From contig JAUJMS010000011.1 in assembly GCA_030446745.1 (NCBI GenBank), forward strand, positions 17,423 through 81,422: a stretch of DNA of 64,000 nucleotides. The letters are read 5' to 3'. This document shows positions 1 through 8,412 of the stretch, one piece after another. The notes beneath the pieces were generated by a model. That model was given only the letters and a program-made list of their open reading frames with translations. It did no database searches and was not told where the DNA came from. The translations under genes and the position numbers were made by a program. Source of the stretch: Egibacteraceae bacterium (GTDB lineage Bacteria > Actinomycetota > Nitriliruptoria > Euzebyales > Egibacteraceae). Each line of letters starts with the position of its first letter. Positions within the stretch are counted from its first letter, which is position 1.

Positions 1-1118
1 TCCTTGAACAGCCACCGCAGCGGCTCGACGAGCTCGAAGGTCATGTCGGCGGGCAGGCCACCGACGTTGTGGTGGCTCTTGATCGTCGCGGCCGTCCCGT
101 GCCCGGACTCGATGACGTCGGGGTACAGCGTCCCCTGGACGAGGAAGCGGGCGTCGCCGGCGTGCTCGCGGGCCGCGTCCTCGAAGGTGCGGATGAACTC
201 GGTACCGATGACCTTGCGCTTCTGCTCGGGGTCGCTCACGCCGGCGAGCCGTTCGAGGAACCGGTCAGCGGCCTTGACGGTGATCAGGCGCGCCTTGGAG
301 TGGACGCCGAAGGCCTCCTCGACCTGCTCGGCCTCACCCTGGCGCAGCAGGCCGTGGTCGACGAAGACGCAGGTCAGCTGGTCGCCGACGGCGGCGTGGA
401 CGAGCGCCGCCGCGACCGCCGAGTCGACGCCCCCTGACAGCCCGCACAGCACCTGCGCGTCGCCGACCTGGGCGCGGATCGCCTCGACGGACGCCTCGAT
501 CACCGAGTGCGCGGTCCACGACGGACGCACCCCCGTCGCGCCGAGGAACGACCGCAGCACCTCCATGCCGTAGGGGGTGTGGGTGACCTCCGGGTGGAAC
601 TGCACGCCGTACAGGCCGCGCTGCGGGTCCTCGAACGCCGCGACCGGCGTGGCCGCCGTCTCGCCGACGACGCGGAAGCCCTCCGGCGCACGGACGACGG
701 CGTCGTTGTGGCTCATCCACACGGTCTGCTCGGGCGGCAGGTCGCGCAGCAACACGCTGTCGACGGCGCCGCGCAGCGTCGTCTTGCCGAACTCGGCCTG
801 CCCCGTTCGCGCCACCTCGCCACCGAGGGTCTGCGCCATCAGCTGCTGGCCGTAGCAGATGCCGAGGACCGGCACGCCGAGCTCGAACAGGCCCGGATCC
901 ACACTCGGCGCCCCAGGGCTGTAGACCGACTTCGGGCCGCCCGACAGCACGATCGCCGCCGGACGCCGCGCGCGGAGCGCCTCGGCCGGCGTGTCGCACG
1001 CGACGATCTCGGAGTAGACGTGGCACTCGCGCACACGACGCGCGATCACCTGCGCGTACTGGGCTCCGAAGTCGAGCACCAGGACGGTGTCGAGGTCGTC
1101 GCGCAGTGCGGCTGCCAC
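1..1118 (-). CDS. guaA: GMP synthase (glutamine-hydrolysing), 3' end cut
   Basis: This enzyme converts XMP to GMP with glutamine-derived ammonia, the last step of cytosolic GMP synthesis. The visible 372 residues hold the class I amidotransferase domain ([11 protein letters not shown] at 58-68, GICYGQQ with catalytic Cys88, and an FHPEV motif) followed by the ATP pyrophosphatase loop LSGGVDSA. The family is about 510-530 residues, so the C-terminal dimerisation domain lies beyond the window. The start is a GTG seven bases after GGAGA. A guaB3 gene on the same strand about 3 kb upstream fits the usual actinobacterial purine neighbourhood. Confidence 0.97.
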   Translation of the reverse strand, partial: MAAALRDDLDTVLVLDFGAQYAQVIARRVRECHVYSEIVACDTPAEALRARRPAAIVLSGGPKSVYSPGAPSVDPGLFELGVPVLGICYGQQLMAQTLGGEVARTGQAEFGKTTLRGAVDSVLLRDLPPEQTVWMSHNDAVVRAPEGFRVVGETAATPVAAFEDPQRGLYGVQFHPEVTHTPYGMEVLRSFLGATGVRPSWTAHSVIEASVEAIRAQVGDAQVLCGLSGGVDSAVAAALVHAAVGDQLTCVFVDHGLLRQGEAEQVEEAFGVHSKARLITVKAADRFLERLAGVSDPEQKRKVIGTEFIRTFEDAAREHAGDARFLVQGTLYPDVIESGHGTAATIKSHHNVGGLPADMTFELVEPLRWLFK

Positions 1119-1143
1119 GGGCGGTCTCCTGTCGCCGCGGGAC

Positions 1144-1845
1144 TCAGGCGCAGTCAGGAGCGCGCTCGAGCAGCCGCGCCAACCGCCGGCCGCCTGGCGT
1201 CTTGTCGAAGTCGCGCTCGATGATCGAGAACGCCTCCTGGATCCCGTTCAGCGGTGCCTCCGCCCTGTTCAGCGCTGCGAGGAATTTTTGGCGATTGCCG
1301 GTTGGCAGGTCGCGCGCTCGTTGGAGCGTCTGTTCGAACCTGGCGAAGGCTTCGTCCAGCGCGCCATTGAGCTGGCGGATCAGCTGGTCCCCGCGGGCGA
1401 CGTCCGGGATGCCGGCCGCATCGAGGTCGGCGCGCAGCTCCTCGTTCGCCTCGACGGTGTTGCTGAGGAACTCGACGAGCACACGTTTGACCTGTGCAGG
1501 GTTGCTGCTGCCCCCGGCGAGCTTCTTGGTGAACTTGCGGTTGTCGTCCTGGATGCCGCCGACCCAGCTGTTGATGGACCCGCAGAAGTCGTTGACCCAC
1601 ATCTTCGCCGGAACGACGCCGGCCGTCTGCGTTTCCTCGGAGGCCTCGTCGGTCGGCTCCTCGGTCACCGCCTCCGAGGGCGCCGCCTCGGACGCCTCGG
1701 ACGCCGGCGCCTCCGACGTCGCGCCCTCAGACGGGGCGGTCGCGGCACTGGGCTGCTGCGCGGTCTCGGGATCCGCCGGCGGAGACGAACACGCCGCCAC
1801 CAGCAGGCCCGCGACCAACGCCAGCGCCGTCGCTCTCCAGGTCAT
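1144..1845 (-). CDS. putative secreted lipoprotein
   Basis: The product has 233 residues and an unknown function. It opens with a lipoprotein signal peptide ending in VAAC, so Cys19 would be lipidated and the protein anchored outside the membrane. A Ser/Glu/Ala-rich linker (about residues 35-75) precedes a helical domain with one Cys near its start ([11 protein letters not shown]) and one at the extreme C-terminus (PDCA), which could form a disulfide. The ATG used here follows GGAG by seven bases and places the signal peptide correctly; an upstream in-frame start would add 40 residues that do not look coding. It lies 25 bases upstream of guaA on the same strand. Confidence 0.8.
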   Translation of the reverse strand: MTWRATALALVAGLLVAACSSPPADPETAQQPSAATAPSEGATSEAPASEASEAAPSEAVTEEPTDEASEETQTAGVVPAKMWVNDFCGSINSWVGGIQDDNRKFTKKLAGGSSNPAQVKRVLVEFLSNTVEANEELRADLDAAGIPDVARGDQLIRQLNGALDEAFARFEQTLQRARDLPTGNRQKFLAALNRAEAPLNGIQEAFSIIERDFDKTPGGRRLARLLERAPDCA

Positions 1846-1973
1846 CGCGGGCTCCAACCGGAACAGCGCGGCCCGCTGCCGCACGTCGCGCGGATGGTAT
1901 CGGCTGCGGTGGTTCGCTGCGACGCCCCGGCGGCGGTTGGCGGTCCGACAGGCGGTGCGCGACACTCCCGGCG

Positions 1974-2882
1974 ATGCCCTCCTACGAGCTGTCCCACCTG
2001 CGCGCGCTGGAAGCCGAGGCCGTCCACATCATGCGCGAGGTCGCCGCTGAGCGGGAACGCCCCGTGCTGCTGTTCAGCGGCGGCAAGGACTCGATCGTCA
2101 TGCTGCGCCTCGCCGAGAAGGCCTTCCGCCCGGCGCGCTTTCCGTTCCCGATCATGCACATCGACACGGGTCACAACTTCCCGGAGGCGCTGGAGTTCCG
2201 CGACCGCAAGGTCGCCGAGCTGGGCGAGCGGCTCATCGTCGCGAGCGTGCAGGCCTCGATCGACACCGGTCGGGCGGTGGAGGAGACCGGCCCACGCGCC
2301 TCGCGCAACCGCCTGCAGACCGTGACGCTGCTCGACGCGATCGCCGAGCACGAGTTCGACGCGGCCTTCGGCGGGGCGCGTCGTGACGAGGAGCGGGCCC
2401 GCGCCAAGGAGCGCGTGTTCAGCCACCGCGACGAGTTCGGCCAGTGGGACCCGAAAAACCAGCGCCCCGAGCTGTGGAGCCTCTACAACGGCCGCGTCCG
2501 CAAGGGTGAGCACCTGCGGGTCTTCCCGTTGAGCAACTGGACCGAGCTCGACGTCTGGCAGTACATCCGCGCCGAGGACATCGAGATCCCGTCGCTGTAC
2601 TACGCCCACGAGCGTGAGGTGTTCCGCCGCGACGGGATGCTCTACGCGGTCAACGAGTTCCTGCCGCTGCAGGACGGCGAGGAGCCGTTCATGGCCAAGG
2701 TTCGCTTCCGCACGGTCGGGGACATGACCGGCACCGCCAGCGTCGAGTCGTCCGCCGCGACCGTCGACGACGTCATCGCCGAGGTCGCCGCCGCGCGCAT
2801 CACCGAGCGGGGCGCCACCCGGGGCGACGACCGCTTCAGCGACGCCGCCATGGAGGACCGCAAGAAGGAGGGCTATTTCTGA
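1974..2882 (+). CDS. cysD: sulfate adenylyltransferase subunit 2
   Basis: CysD is the adenylylating subunit of ATP sulfurylase; with the GTPase CysN it makes adenosine 5'-phosphosulfate from sulfate and ATP, the entry to assimilatory sulfate reduction. The 302-residue product has full family length. The PP-loop SGGKDS is at 35-40, followed by the conserved MHIDTGHNFPE, FGGARRDEE and FPLSNWTELDVWQYI segments. Its TGA stop overlaps the ATG of a 25-codon ORF that in turn overlaps cysN, so the three frames are chained. No cysC or cysH is visible in the window. Confidence 0.97.
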   Translation: MPSYELSHLRALEAEAVHIMREVAAERERPVLLFSGGKDSIVMLRLAEKAFRPARFPFPIMHIDTGHNFPEALEFRDRKVAELGERLIVASVQASIDTGRAVEETGPRASRNRLQTVTLLDAIAEHEFDAAFGGARRDEERARAKERVFSHRDEFGQWDPKNQRPELWSLYNGRVRKGEHLRVFPLSNWTELDVWQYIRAEDIEIPSLYYAHEREVFRRDGMLYAVNEFLPLQDGEEPFMAKVRFRTVGDMTGTASVESSAATVDDVIAEVAAARITERGATRGDDRFSDAAMEDRKKEGYF

Positions 2883-2959
2883 TGAGGGCCGCTACCGCCT
2901 TCGGCTACTTGAGCGGCCTAGTGAAGGCCGCTACCGCCTCCGGCTACGTGAGCGGCTGA
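2882..2959 (+). CDS. 25-residue tandem-repeat ORF linking cysD and cysN
   Basis: A short frame starts at the ATG overlapping the cysD stop (TGATG) and ends in a TGA overlapping the cysN ATG (TGATG). It encodes two near-identical 13-residue periods of the form (K/R)AATA-(F/S)-GY-(L/V)-SG. The DNA is a 34-bp unit repeated after 39 bp (2884-2917 and 2923-2956, 31 of 34 bases identical); each unit can also fold, because GCCGCT pairs with AGCGGC. Translation would carry ribosomes from cysD into cysN. No homologue is recognised. It could be a real small peptide, a coupling element, or an inserted repeat that happens to keep the frame. Confidence 0.45.
   Translation: MRAATAFGYLSGLVKAATASGYVSG
2884..2956 (+). 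repeat. two 34-bp direct repeats, 39-bp period
   Basis: The units 2884-2917 and 2923-2956 differ at three positions. The period of 39 bases is exactly 13 codons, so the repeat keeps one reading frame open. Each unit contains an inverted GCCGCT/AGCGGC pair. The repeat fills the whole space between cysD and cysN. Confidence 0.9.
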
Positions 2960-4212
2960 TGGACCTCCTGCGGTTTTCGACGGCGGGCAGCGTCGACGAC
3001 GGCAAGTCGACGTTGATCGGCCGGTTGCTGTACGACACCAAGACGATCTTCGAGGACCAGCTCGACCACGTCGAGCAGACCAGCCGCCGGCGCGGCGACG
3101 CGGAGACGAACCTCGCGCTGCTTACCGACGGTCTGCGCGCGGAGCGCGAGCAGGGCATCACCATCGACGTCGCCTACCGCTACTTCGCGACGCCCCGGCG
3201 CAAGTTCATCATCGCCGACACCCCAGGCCACGTGCAGTACACCCGCAACATGGTCACCGGCGCGTCGACGGCGAACCTCGCGCTCGTGCTCGTCGACGCG
3301 CGCAAGGGCCTGCTCGAGCAGTCCCGCCGCCACGCGTTCATCGCGTCGCTGCTGCGCATCCCCCACGTCGTCGTGTGCGTGAACAAGATGGACCTCGTCG
3401 ACTGGTCCGAGCAGCGCTACGAAGAGATCGTCGCCGACTTCAAAGCGTTCGCGACGAAGCTCGAGATCCCCGACATCTCCTTCATCCCCGTGTCGGCGCT
3501 GCGCGGCGACAACGTGGTCGACAAGTCCACGAACATGTCGTGGTACGGCGGGACGCCGCTGCTGTACCACCTCGAGCACGTGCACATCGCCAGCGACCGC
3601 AACCTCGTCGACGTGCGCTTCCCGGTGCAGTGGGTGATCCGCCCCCACTCGTCCGAGCACCACGACTACCGCGGCTACGCCGGGCAGGTCGCGGGCGGCA
3701 CCTTCCATCCGGGCGACGAGGTCGTCGTCCTGCCCTCCGGGATGACGACGACCATCCGCGGGATCGACACCTACGACGGACCGGTCGACGAGGCGTTCCC
3801 CCCGATGTCGGTCACGCTGCTGCTCGACGACGACCTCGACATCTCCCGCGGCGACATGATCTGCCGGGTCAACAACCACGCGACCGCGTCGCAGGAGCTC
3901 GAGGCGCTGGTGTGCTGGATGATCGACAAGCCGCTCGCCCCGCGCAGCATGTACGCGATCAAGCACACCACCCGGTCGGCGCGCGCGATGGTGACCGACC
4001 TGCGCTACCAGATCGACATCAACTCGCTGCACCGCGACGAGTCAGCGACCTCGCTGGGCCTGAACGACATCGGCCGGGTCAGCCTGAAGACCACCCAGCC
4101 GCTGCTGCACGACGCCTACAGCCGCAACCGCATGACCGGCAGCTTCATCCTCATCGACGAGGCGACGAACAACACCGTCGGCGCGGGGATGCTCCTCGGC
4201 GACCGGACCTGA
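2959..4212 (+). CDS. cysN: sulfate adenylyltransferase subunit 1 (GTPase)
   Basis: CysN is the regulatory GTPase of ATP sulfurylase; GTP hydrolysis drives APS formation by CysD. The 417-residue product has the G1 loop GSVDDGKST (10-18), the G3 motif DTPGH and the G4 motif NKMD, then beta-barrel domains like those of elongation factor Tu. The length matches a stand-alone CysN; no APS kinase (CysC) domain is fused at the C-terminus, so PAPS, if made, needs a separate kinase. The start ATG overlaps the stop of the small repeat ORF upstream. The gene ends 13 bases from the convergent guaB3. Confidence 0.97.
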   Translation: MDLLRFSTAGSVDDGKSTLIGRLLYDTKTIFEDQLDHVEQTSRRRGDAETNLALLTDGLRAEREQGITIDVAYRYFATPRRKFIIADTPGHVQYTRNMVTGASTANLALVLVDARKGLLEQSRRHAFIASLLRIPHVVVCVNKMDLVDWSEQRYEEIVADFKAFATKLEIPDISFIPVSALRGDNVVDKSTNMSWYGGTPLLYHLEHVHIASDRNLVDVRFPVQWVIRPHSSEHHDYRGYAGQVAGGTFHPGDEVVVLPSGMTTTIRGIDTYDGPVDEAFPPMSVTLLLDDDLDISRGDMICRVNNHATASQELEALVCWMIDKPLAPRSMYAIKHTTRSARAMVTDLRYQIDINSLHRDESATSLGLNDIGRVSLKTTQPLLHDAYSRNRMTGSFILIDEATNNTVGAGMLLGDRT

Positions 4213-4225
4213 CGGCGGCGGCGCG

Positions 4226-5392
4226 TCAGCGGCGCCCCATGCCGACGCCCTGGCTGCGCTGGTAGTGCTTGCCCTCGGTCTGCAGTGACGGCGCGACCAT
4301 CACCTCGGCGCGCTGGAACTCCTTGATGGTGGCGTAGCCGCAGGTCGCCATCGAGGTGCGCAGCGCGCCGAACAGGTTCAGCGTGCCGTCGTTCTGCAAC
4401 GCAGGCCCGACGAGGATCTCGCGCAGGGACCCGATCTGGTCCACGCGGACGCGCGCCCCCCGCGGCAGGTCCGGGTGGAACGTCGCCATCCCCCAGTGGT
4501 AACCGCGGCCCGGTGCCTCCGCCGCCCGCGCGAGCGGGCTGCCGAGCATCACCGCGTCGGCGCCGCACGCGATCGCCTTCGCGACGTCGCCCCCCGTGCG
4601 CATCCCACCGTCGGCGATGATGTGCACGTAGCGACCGGTCTCCTCCAGATGGCGGCTGCGCGCGCCGGCGGCGTCGGCAATCGCCGTCGCCTGCGGCACG
4701 CCGATGCCGAGCACCCCGCGCGAGGTGCAGGCGTTGCCCGGGCCGACACCGACGAGGATGCCGGCGGCACCCGTGCGCATCAGGTGCAGGGCGCTCGCGT
4801 AGGACGCGCAACCGCCGACGACCACCGGCAGGTCGTAGCGGGCGATGAAGTCCTTGAGGTTCAGCGGCTCGCTGCGCGTGGACAGGTGCTCGGCGGACAC
4901 GACGGTGCCCTGGATGACGAGGATGTCGAGACCGGCGTCGAGGGCGTGCTTGTGCCAGCCCTCGACGCGCTGTGGGGTCAGGCTCGCCGCGACGGTCACA
5001 CCCGCCGCCTTGATCTCGGCGATCCGCCGGCCGATGAGCGCCTCGTCGACCGGCTGCTTGTACAGCTCCTGCATCCGCGCGGTGGCGACCTCGGGCGCGA
5101 GCTCGGCGATCTCGTCGAGCACCGGCTCGGGGTCCTCGTAGCGGGTCCACAACCCTTCGAGGTTGAGCACCGCGAGGCCACCGAGGCGGCCGAGCTCGAT
5201 CGCGCTGCGGGGCGACACGACCCCGTCCATGGCCGACGCGAGCAGCGGCAGACCGAACTCGTAGGCGTCGATCTGCCAGCGGATGTCGACGTCCTCGGGG
5301 TCACGCGTGCGCCGCGACGGGACGATCGCGATGTCGTCGAAGCCGTACGCCCGCCGGCCGCTCTTGCCGATGCCGATCTCGATGTCCGCCAC
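4226..5392 (-). CDS. guaB3: GuaB3-type IMP dehydrogenase family protein
   Basis: This is a TIM-barrel protein of the IMP dehydrogenase/GMP reductase family. It carries the loop [10 protein letters not shown] with candidate catalytic Cys222, the phosphate-binding [12 protein letters not shown] and a flap region, but no CBS domains. The length of 388 residues fits the actinobacterial/cyanobacterial GuaB3 group; at least one cyanobacterial member has been reported to act as a GMP reductase, so IMP dehydrogenase activity should not be assumed. The GTG start five bases after GGAGGT is preferred over an upstream start that would add nine unlikely residues. It is divergent from the DUF5319 gene. Confidence 0.92.
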   Translation of the reverse strand: MADIEIGIGKSGRRAYGFDDIAIVPSRRTRDPEDVDIRWQIDAYEFGLPLLASAMDGVVSPRSAIELGRLGGLAVLNLEGLWTRYEDPEPVLDEIAELAPEVATARMQELYKQPVDEALIGRRIAEIKAAGVTVAASLTPQRVEGWHKHALDAGLDILVIQGTVVSAEHLSTRSEPLNLKDFIARYDLPVVVGGCASYASALHLMRTGAAGILVGVGPGNACTSRGVLGIGVPQATAIADAAGARSRHLEETGRYVHIIADGGMRTGGDVAKAIACGADAVMLGSPLARAAEAPGRGYHWGMATFHPDLPRGARVRVDQIGSLREILVGPALQNDGTLNLFGALRTSMATCGYATIKEFQRAEVMVAPSLQTEGKHYQRSQGVGMGRR

Positions 5393-5415
5393 CGCGCACC
5401 TCCGCGAGTAAGGGA

Positions 5416-5448
5416 ACACCCGGCCGCCGTGACGCGCTGGCCGGGTGT
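5416..5448. other. perfect 10-bp inverted repeat between guaB3 and the DUF5319 gene
   Basis: ACACCCGGCC (5416-5425) and GGCCGGGTGT (5439-5448) are exact inverse complements around a 13-base loop. The element sits just 5' of the guaB3 ribosome-binding site and about 60 bases before the divergent gene. It could be a leader hairpin, an operator, or a terminator-like insulator. No T tract follows in either direction. Confidence 0.6.
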
Positions 5449-5496
5449 GGTCTCCGTCATGGTAGCGCAGGCGGTCGGCGCAGCGCGGACAGCCGA

Positions 5497-5502
5497 TACC
5501 CT
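5497..5502 (+). promoter_or_regulatory. -10 element of a probable leaderless promoter (DUF5319 gene)
   Basis: TACCCT lies exactly six bases before the ATG at 5509, that is at -12 to -7 if transcription starts at the A of ATG. There is no Shine-Dalgarno sequence in front of the ATG. The same spacing recurs at egtA and at the 3-hydroxyacyl-CoA dehydrogenase gene in this window, which supports leaderless transcription. Confidence 0.5.
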
Positions 5503-5508
5503 TCCCGG

Positions 5509-6057
5509 ATGCCAGACGACTTCGACGACGACGACGACCGCGAGCCGGTCAGGCTCGACCGCCACGAGATGGCGCGCGTGCGCCGCGACCTCGACGACCT
5601 CGCGAAGTTCCGCGCCACCTTCGAGAACCAGGGGTTCCGCGGCGTGAGCATGTTCTGCGCCGACTGCGCGGAGGAGCACTTCTACGACTGGGCGATCATC
5701 GCGCAGAACCTCGAGGCGTTGCTGGTGTCCGGCGAGGTGCCCGTCCACGAGCCGGCGTACGACCCGCAGCCTGACGAGTACGTCGACTGGGAGTACGCCG
5801 GCGGCTACCTCGACGGACTCGCCGACGCGCTCACCCCCGTGCTGCCCGTGCCGGGCGCGGAGACCGGCGGCTGCCCGTTCTGCGGCCGTCCGCTGCCCGA
5901 CGGTGGCACCGCCCCGTACTGCCCCGGCTGCGGAACGCACCTTGGGCCGGCGCGCATGGCGCGGGCGCTGCTCGAGCGGGGGTGGACGTCGGAGGCGGTG
6001 TCCGAGCTGCTGCGCGGGGCGCGGGTGCCGCCGCTACGCAGCCTGCCGCCGGGCTGA
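5509..6057 (+). CDS. DUF5319 family protein with C-terminal zinc ribbon
   Basis: The product has 182 residues. The central part (about 12-105) resembles the actinobacterial DUF5319 family: an FCADCAEEHFYDW segment with Cys50/Cys53 and an EPAYDPQPDEYVDW motif very like that of mycobacterial Rv3412. In mycobacteria this family also sits beside guaB3, so the pairing is conserved. Beyond the usual length, residues 122-141 form a treble-clef-like zinc ribbon (CPFC and CPGC pairs), an addition to the short family form. The function is unknown; metal binding and a nucleotide-metabolism link are inferences. Confidence 0.8.
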   Translation: MPDDFDDDDDREPVRLDRHEMARVRRDLDDLAKFRATFENQGFRGVSMFCADCAEEHFYDWAIIAQNLEALLVSGEVPVHEPAYDPQPDEYVDWEYAGGYLDGLADALTPVLPVPGAETGGCPFCGRPLPDGGTAPYCPGCGTHLGPARMARALLERGWTSEAVSELLRGARVPPLRSLPPG

Positions 6058-6097
6058 CACGACGGCCGGGCCCCCAGACCCACGCGTTTCGCGCGGC

Positions 6098-7999
6098 CTA
6101 CCGCCACGCCGCGAGCGACTCGACCGGCGGCAGTGTCTCGGGCAGCGCGTCCGGGGACAGCAAGACGGTCAGCCGCAGCCGGCTCGCGCTGCGGGCGTCG
6201 CGGGCGCTGGTGTAGGTGCGCACCATCAGCCGCGACACGCCGGCGTTCGTCGCCTCCGGCGCGCGTCGCGCGGCGCTCGCGACGGTGAACCGCGCCGTCG
6301 CGTCACTCGGCGCGAGGATGCGCGCGACGAGGCGCCGGCCCCCACGCCGCAGCACCGCTTGCTTGCCGTCGTCGCTGATCGCGATCCGCGCGCGGGTGTG
6401 CATCGTCCAGTACACCCACGTCGGCCGGCCGGTGACGACCTCGTCTTGGACCAGCACGTCGCGCTCGTCGAGCAGCGCGACGCCGCGCTGCGCCGACGCC
6501 GCGGCGGGGTACGCGTCGGACAGGTGCACGACCGCCTCGCTCCGACCGCGCTCGCGGTCGAGGTGGGTCACCGGGGCATAGGCGCTTTGCGGTTGCTCGT
6601 CGCCGTCGATCACCAAGGTGTTCTGCCCCGCGGTCGACACGCGGTAGTACCGCGACCGCGTCGACCAGTCCCAGTAGCCCGGAAGGTTGTAGTCGTCCAA
6701 GCCCAGGTCGACGCCCCACCGCCGACCGCCGGCGTCGAGCACGAACGACCCCAGCTCGGGTTGCGCGTGCGACACCGCGTTGGTGCCGCCCTTGAGCGCC
6801 ACGTACGTCGCGGACTTGCGCCAGTGCCCGCGAAGGTGCGCCGTCTGTGGTCGGCTGAACACGCGGGCGCGGGCGACACCGGCGGTTTCCGGGTCCATCG
6901 TCGCCGGCGAGTACCACAGCAGGTGCAGCGGCGAGCCGTCGCGACCCGCCAGCCGTCGCGCGAGCCACGCGTCGACGGGACGTCCGAAGCGGCGCGCGAG
7001 CCAGTACAGGTGGGCGGTGGACTTCAGGAGCGGCCGGGTGTCGGCGAAGTTGGCGACCTGGCCGGTGGGACCGACGTTGTGCAAGGCGTACGCGCCGGTC
7101 CGCGAGAACCCGGGCGTGGACGCGAGCCCGAAGTCGCGGCCCAGCGCGGCGTCCAGCGTCGCGACGAGCTTGCTGGCGTGCTCGGTCGCGTAGCGCCAGT
7201 AGCCCGGGCCTTCCGGGTACGCGCCGTCGGCGCCGTACGCCGACAGGGCGGGGCGGATGCTCGCCGTCGCGCCGTCGAGCACGGTCGCCGCCAGGCGGGG
7301 ATGGGTGTCGCCGACCGCGAGCGCCCCGATCGCGAGACCCGCGTTGGTGACGATCCCCCAGTTCGACGTGCTGTGCACCGGGCCGACGCCGCGGGCGTAC
7401 TGGCACAGCGACGTCCGCAGGCCTTTGCCGACGATCGCGCGCCGGATCGTGCGCCGGGCGTCGCGCGTCAGGCCGTCGAAGACCCACGAGTAGCCGGTCG
7501 CGGTCGCCGCCGTCATCTCGGCGGTGTCGAGGTAGTGCGACGGGTTCCAGTCGGGGTAGCGAGCGGCGGCGAGCAGCTCGCGCTGCGCCTGCCGCGCGTA
7601 GCGACGATCGCCCTCCAGCCGCCACGCCATGCCGAGCGCCACGACACGCTTCTTGTAGTCGAAGAACTGCAGGCGCGGCCCGATCTTGTGATAGATCGTC
7701 GGCGGCTCGCCGACCAGCGCGTCGGCCTCGCGACGCACGGCCTCGCGCCACCGCGCGGCGGTCGCGTCTTGTTCGGTCAGCGCCCGAACCCGGCGGAAGT
7801 CCGCGGGGTTGGCGAGGATGCGCGGGTGCCCGCGCCGCAGCGTGTACAGCCGCGACAGCTGCGCCGCTGACGGCGACGGGGCGCAGCTCGACGTCGCACC
7901 CCCGGCGGGGGCGCCGCCGAGCGCCGTCGCGAGCGACACCACCGCGACGAAGGCGGCGACGAGCCGGCCCGCACGCGGTGATCCCCCCAACGACGTCAT
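6098..7999 (-). CDS. secreted heparinase II/III family protein
   Basis: The product has 633 residues. An N-terminal signal peptide (basic residues followed by a hydrophobic Ala/Val stretch to about residue 35) indicates export. The first half is an alpha-helical barrel like alginate lyase/heparinase N-domains, with the TSNWGIVTNAG segment typical of the family; the second half (from about residue 390) resembles the heparinase II/III beta domain, including SHAQPELGSFVLDAGG. Such enzymes cleave uronic-acid polysaccharides by elimination. Substrate and activity cannot be told from sequence. It stands alone between divergent and co-directional neighbours, not in a visible polysaccharide utilisation locus. 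Confidence 0.8.
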   Translation of the reverse strand: MTSLGGSPRAGRLVAAFVAVVSLATALGGAPAGGATSSCAPSPSAAQLSRLYTLRRGHPRILANPADFRRVRALTEQDATAARWREAVRREADALVGEPPTIYHKIGPRLQFFDYKKRVVALGMAWRLEGDRRYARQAQRELLAAARYPDWNPSHYLDTAEMTAATATGYSWVFDGLTRDARRTIRRAIVGKGLRTSLCQYARGVGPVHSTSNWGIVTNAGLAIGALAVGDTHPRLAATVLDGATASIRPALSAYGADGAYPEGPGYWRYATEHASKLVATLDAALGRDFGLASTPGFSRTGAYALHNVGPTGQVANFADTRPLLKSTAHLYWLARRFGRPVDAWLARRLAGRDGSPLHLLWYSPATMDPETAGVARARVFSRPQTAHLRGHWRKSATYVALKGGTNAVSHAQPELGSFVLDAGGRRWGVDLGLDDYNLPGYWDWSTRSRYYRVSTAGQNTLVIDGDEQPQSAYAPVTHLDRERGRSEAVVHLSDAYPAAASAQRGVALLDERDVLVQDEVVTGRPTWVYWTMHTRARIAISDDGKQAVLRRGGRRLVARILAPSDATARFTVASAARRAPEATNAGVSRLMVRTYTSARDARSASRLRLTVLLSPDALPETLPPVESLAAWR

Positions 8000-8084
8000 G
8001 CAGCGATGCTCGGCGTCTTTCGGGCCGACCTGAGTGGTTGTTGGGCGCCACTCCCCTCGCCCGCTCCATCACCTGATGGGCGTC

Positions 8085-8396
8085 TCAGCCGTTCGGCGGA
8101 AGGCCCTTGCCGCCCACAGTGCGCAGCTCGAGTCGATCACCCATCCCGGCGATGATGGGTTTCGCTCGCGCGATCAGCTGCTGGATGGGCTCGAGTTGCA
8201 GCGATGCCTGATGCGCCCCCTCGTCGTCCCAGACTTCGACGATGTGCACGGTCTCAGGCTCGTCCGGGAGCCGGCTGACGACGTAGAGGTGACAGGTCGG
8301 CACCGCCTCGAGCTGTTCGGCGGCCTCGATCAGGTGCTGCTCGAGTTCGTCGCCCCTGCCTGGGGCAGCCGTCAGCGTTCCAACCAGTCCGAACAT
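8085..8396 (-). CDS. antibiotic biosynthesis monooxygenase (ABM) domain protein
   Basis: A 103-residue single-domain protein of the dimeric ferredoxin-like ABM/YgiN fold. It begins FGLVGTLTAAPGRGDELEQHL and has the typical HIVEVWDDEGAHQASL strand-helix unit. Family members range from quinol monooxygenases to heme-degrading enzymes, and no catalytic assignment is possible here. The ATG at 8396 follows GGAG closely and is preferred to a start 12 codons upstream. It begins 16 bases after ugd ends on the same strand, so it is probably the last gene of an SCP2-ugd-ABM unit. Confidence 0.8.
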   Translation of the reverse strand: MFGLVGTLTAAPGRGDELEQHLIEAAEQLEAVPTCHLYVVSRLPDEPETVHIVEVWDDEGAHQASLQLEPIQQLIARAKPIIAGMGDRLELRTVGGKGLPPNG

Positions 8397-8412
8397 GCCA
8401 CTCCTTGTCGTC

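Noticed and set aside
1846-1973. SAM or cysteine riboswitch before cysD
   Set aside because: The 128-base gap shows no S-box or other known riboswitch pairing; it is more likely the promoter region of two divergent genes.
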